6,491 nucleotides of DNA from the NCBI GenBank assembly GCA_030613915.1, contig JAUWKY010000141.1:1-6491 (forward strand), given 5' to 3'. The translations under genes and the position numbers were made by a program. Below the pieces are notes generated by a model, which did not search any database, was not told where the DNA came from, and was given only the letters and a program-made list of their open reading frames with translations. Below are positions 4,561 through 6,491 of the stretch, piece after piece; position 1 is the first letter of the stretch, and every line of letters starts with the position of its first letter. Origin of the DNA: Syntrophobacterales bacterium (lineage in GTDB: Bacteria > Desulfobacterota > Syntrophobacteria > BM002).

Positions 4561-5631
4561 TTATTGGCGTGGTTCTGCCGCGGGGGGCTCGGCATGGTCA
4601 GGCGGTGGTCCTGACCCTAACATTATGGCAAGCCAGCGGGTATCATCATCGCTTTCCAGGGCAATCTTGACCATCATAGTCAGCGGCACAGAAAGGAGCA
4701 TACCCACAGGACCCAAAACCCAACCCCAGAAGATCAGTGAAAGGAAAACCACTAGTGTGGATAGGCCAAGGCCACGACCCATAAACTTCGGTTCCATGAT
4801 ACTACCGATAGAAATATTGACGACCGCATACCCCAGGAGAGTCAATAGTGCAGAGCTGGTCCCCAGTTGGATCAGTGCCAGCAGGAGGGCTGGTACGGCG
4901 GCAATCATGGAACCTATATTTGGGACATAATTCAGCAGAAAAGCCAGCAAGCCCCATAGCAACGGGTAATCTACTCCGAGGATAAGCAACCAGATCCATA
5001 TTGCAATCCCAGTCAACATGCTGAACAGGGTTTTTATGAGGAGGTAGCGGTTAACGCTTTCAGAAATTTTACTCAGACGGGCTAACGATTCGTCCGGATC
5101 TGCTAAGGCGGCACGAAGCTTCTGCGGGAAGCCAGAGGCTTCGAGTAGAATAAAAACGACCGTGAGCAAAATAAGAAAGATGTTTGTGAGCACTGCTCTC
5201 AATCCAGTGAGCGTGCTGGCTACTACACCCATAGCTTTTCGTGGGTCGAAATAGTCTATCAGTACCTGATAGGAAACCTCCATCCCGTGGCTGCTCAGCC
5301 AGGATGCCAGAGCGGCAGTCTGCGCAGCAAGACGCTCCTGGTAAAGCGGAAGTGCTCTGGAGAAGCCATTCAAGGACGAACCGACGAAAGCTACCAGAAG
5401 CCAGCCTATTCCTACTATTGCCACCAGTATGACCACTACAGCCAACGCATTAGGAATGCGCTTCCTTTGCATCCAGAATAGGAAGGGAGTGCAGATTTTC
5501 GCGATAAACAGAGATAGGAGTAATGGCACCAGAATTGAACTGGCGGTACGCATACCGGCGACTATGATGACAAAACATGCCGCAGTAACGAGGAATCGAA
5601 TCACACTAGGAATGTTCCCTTTGTCTTCCAT
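4561..5631 (-). CDS. AI-2E family (PerM/TqsA/YdiK-like) inner-membrane transporter
   Basis: The 356-residue protein is a multi-pass inner-membrane protein of the family once named for autoinducer-2 export; members also act as sodium/proton antiporters or exporters, so the substrate is open. Hydrophobic segments lie near 10-27, 30-50, 62-85, 148-167, 203-222, 223-262, 263-277 and 292-322, with a soluble, amphipathic stretch at about 88-147. Family signatures are clear: LLNYVPNIGSMIAAVP (232-247) and EPKFMGRGLGLSTLVV (280-295), then FWGWVLGPVGMLLSVPLT. The tail (341-356) is rich in Pro, Glu and Ala and probably disordered. Start ATG 5629-5631 overlaps the stop of the upstream short frame as TAATG, with AGGAGA at 5636-5641, so translation is coupled. 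Length is normal. Confidence 0.95.
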   Translation of the reverse strand: MEDKGNIPSVIRFLVTAACFVIIVAGMRTASSILVPLLLSLFIAKICTPFLFWMQRKRIPNALAVVVILVAIVGIGWLLVAFVGSSLNGFSRALPLYQERLAAQTAALASWLSSHGMEVSYQVLIDYFDPRKAMGVVASTLTGLRAVLTNIFLILLTVVFILLEASGFPQKLRAALADPDESLARLSKISESVNRYLLIKTLFSMLTGIAIWIWLLILGVDYPLLWGLLAFLLNYVPNIGSMIAAVPALLLALIQLGTSSALLTLLGYAVVNISIGSIMEPKFMGRGLGLSTLVVFLSLIFWGWVLGPVGMLLSVPLTMMVKIALESDDDTRWLAIMLGSGPPPDHAEPPAAEPRQ

Positions 5632-5635
5632 TAAA

Positions 5636-5641
5636 TCTCCT
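5636..5641 (-). promoter_or_regulatory. Ribosome binding site of the AI-2E gene, inside the upstream short frame
   Basis: AGGAGA lies four bases before the ATG and within the last codons of the GGDEF-repeat frame. Together with the TAATG overlap it points to translational coupling. Confidence 0.7.
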
Positions 5642-5652
5642 CATCGGGGGAA

Positions 5653-5705
5653 GTAAACCCTAACGTTGCAAACCTGAACCGGCCAAAACCGCTAACCTCG
5701 CGCCA
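5653..5705. repeat. Second copy of the quasi-palindromic element's tip
   Basis: This 53-bp stretch aligns with 1732-1783 at 44 of 53 columns with one gap, in the same orientation, starting at aaccctaacgttgcaa and ending at ctcgcgcca. Only the outer part of the left arm is present; the matching right arm is not found nearby. It lies within the short frame upstream of the AI-2E gene, 12 bp from that gene's ribosome site. Confidence 0.75.
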
Positions 5706-5845
5706 GCGCACGCCATCTGCGTCCTTGCCCGCCCTCTTTGCTTCATATAATGCTTTATCGGCGTTTGTAATCAACTCTCGCTCTTTTTTAGAGAGCTTGT
5801 CTAAGACTTTTTCCAAATCCACCTTCTGACCCTTTTACATCCTGA

Positions 5846-5861
5846 GCTTCCTTTGGGAAGC
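5846..5861. other. Small perfect hairpin between the molybdoenzyme and the GGDEF remnant
   Basis: GCTTCC (5846-5851) and GGAAGC (5856-5861) form a 6-bp stem with a 4-nt loop. No T-tract follows on the minus strand, so it is a weak terminator candidate at best. It lies in the 86-bp gap after the molybdoenzyme stop. Confidence 0.3.
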
Positions 5862-5908
5862 AAGACCAGTTGTCCGCAGCGGGCTAGGTTGAGGGGATAG
5901 CCTGGTTT

Positions 5909-6491
5909 CTATTTGAATCGTTCTTCTCTCCAGGGGTCTGCAGAGTTGCTGTAGCCTTGTCTCTCCCAGTAGCCTGGCTCGTCTTGGGCGGTGAATTTGA
6001 TGCCCTGCAGCCACTTGGCACTTTTGTAAAAATAGCGGTCGGGAACCAAGGCGCGTACCGGGGCACCGTGGGGCCGAGGCAGTTTTCTGCCAAAGAAACT
6101 GTGGGCGAGAAGCACGTTTTCCTTGCGGGCCTCACTGATTGGAATGTTGCTGGTATAGCCAGCGGCTGCCTCAAAAATGACGAAACGGGCGTTTTCCTTG
6201 ACCTTGACCAGGTCCATAATTGTTGTCGGACGAACACCACTCCAGTGAGAGTCAAGCAGGGTCCAACCAGTCACACAATGCACATCGCAGGTAAGGTCCA
6301 CCTGGGATAGATTTAGAAGTTCCTGAAAATTCAAGGTGGTCGGTCTTTCCACCTCGCCATGAATCTGGAGTCTCCAGTTCTTGCTATCGGCAGTTCCTTG
6401 AACGCCACCCATATCAATAATCCTTTTTACTGCCTGCTGGCTTGGGGGAAGACGCGATCTACCATCAGGCCTCATCTCTGCCGCCAGGGCG
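5909..6491 (-). CDS. Sulfite-oxidase-like molybdopterin oxidoreductase, N-terminus probably beyond the window
   Basis: The visible frame is a single molybdopterin-binding domain of the sulfite oxidase superfamily. Numbered from the first Met (6473-6475), C67 in DVHCVTGW is the expected molybdenum-coordinating cysteine. Other family landmarks are NWRLQIHGEVERP (33-45), GYTSNIP (106-112), HGAPVRALVPDRYFYKSAKW (136-155) and the C-terminal YWERQGYSNSADPWREERF. No heme or dimerisation domain follows, so it is a compact single-domain type that receives or passes electrons through partners not seen here. The frame stays open to the window edge, reading ALAAE before that Met, like the end of an exported protein's signal peptide, and no clear ribosome site precedes it. 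I therefore treat it as truncated and probably periplasmic; substrate unknown. Confidence 0.88.
   Translation of the reverse strand, partial: ALAAEMRPDGRSRLPPSQQAVKRIIDMGGVQGTADSKNWRLQIHGEVERPTTLNFQELLNLSQVDLTCDVHCVTGWTLLDSHWSGVRPTTIMDLVKVKENARFVIFEAAAGYTSNIPISEARKENVLLAHSFFGRKLPRPHGAPVRALVPDRYFYKSAKWLQGIKFTAQDEPGYWERQGYSNSADPWREERFK

Larger units (their letters stand above)
5631..5822 (-). pseudogene. GGDEF-domain tail fused to a dispersed repeat, coupled to the AI-2E gene
   Basis: The frame encodes 63 residues. Residues 15-34 (RELITNADKALYEAKRAGKD) are the end of a GGDEF (diguanylate cyclase) domain, which normally finishes with ADxALYxAKxxGR. The rest of that domain, including the GG[DE]EF active site, is absent here and in the sequence just upstream in any frame. 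Residues 40-57 are encoded by the dispersed repeat (5653-5705), so the C-terminus is repeat-derived. A GTG start (5820-5822) has AAAGGG about eight bases upstream, and the TAA overlaps the next ATG. It is best read as a gene remnant that may still be translated and serve as a leader for the AI-2E gene. An enzymatic role is excluded by its length. Confidence 0.6.

Noticed and set aside
5884..6255. Overlapping minus-strand frame of 123 codons within the molybdoenzyme gene
   Set aside because: It is a different reading of the same strand; the sulfite-oxidase-like frame carries all the conserved motifs.

Overview
The window reads as an ordinary chromosomal stretch of an environmental bacterium, most likely from the Desulfobacterota (old Deltaproteobacteria). 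That placement is an inference. It rests on the mix of small PilZ proteins, a short protein with repeated Asp-Arg-Arg units, a SEC-C-tagged methionine aminopeptidase, and several short intergenic repeats. Every gene I can support is on the minus strand, so transcription runs from the right edge (6491) to the left edge (1).

From right to left: a sulfite-oxidase-like molybdopterin enzyme (5909-6491), probably cut at its N-terminus by the window edge. Next is a 63-codon chimeric reading frame (5631-5822) made of a GGDEF C-terminal tail fused to a dispersed repeat; its stop overlaps the start of an AI-2E family membrane protein (4561-5631). A repeat-rich spacer (4268-4560) follows, then a PilZ protein with an intact c-di-GMP signature (3926-4267). 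After a spacer with a 21-bp palindrome come a small zinc-ribbon protein (3471-3677) and a second PilZ protein whose c-di-GMP signature has decayed (2973-3389). A 554-bp gap (2419-2972) holds what looks like an unannotated small RNA: three consecutive perfect-stem hairpins, the last followed by a T-tract. Then come a basic, Cys-containing hypothetical protein (2002-2418), a roughly 200-bp quasi-palindromic element (about 1731-1937), map (781-1659), a class I O-methyltransferase (65-682), and a possible further gene running off the left edge.

Functionally, map and the methyltransferase may be co-transcribed housekeeping genes. The two PilZ proteins and the GGDEF remnant suggest past or present c-di-GMP signalling, but no complete diguanylate cyclase or phosphodiesterase is present. 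The AI-2E protein and the molybdoenzyme are generic envelope and redox functions. No phage, CRISPR, toxin-antitoxin or transposase gene is visible. The most interesting parts are non-coding: the candidate small RNA, the quasi-palindromic element whose tip recurs about 3.9 kb away inside a translated frame, and two low-complexity repeat blocks after the AI-2E gene.
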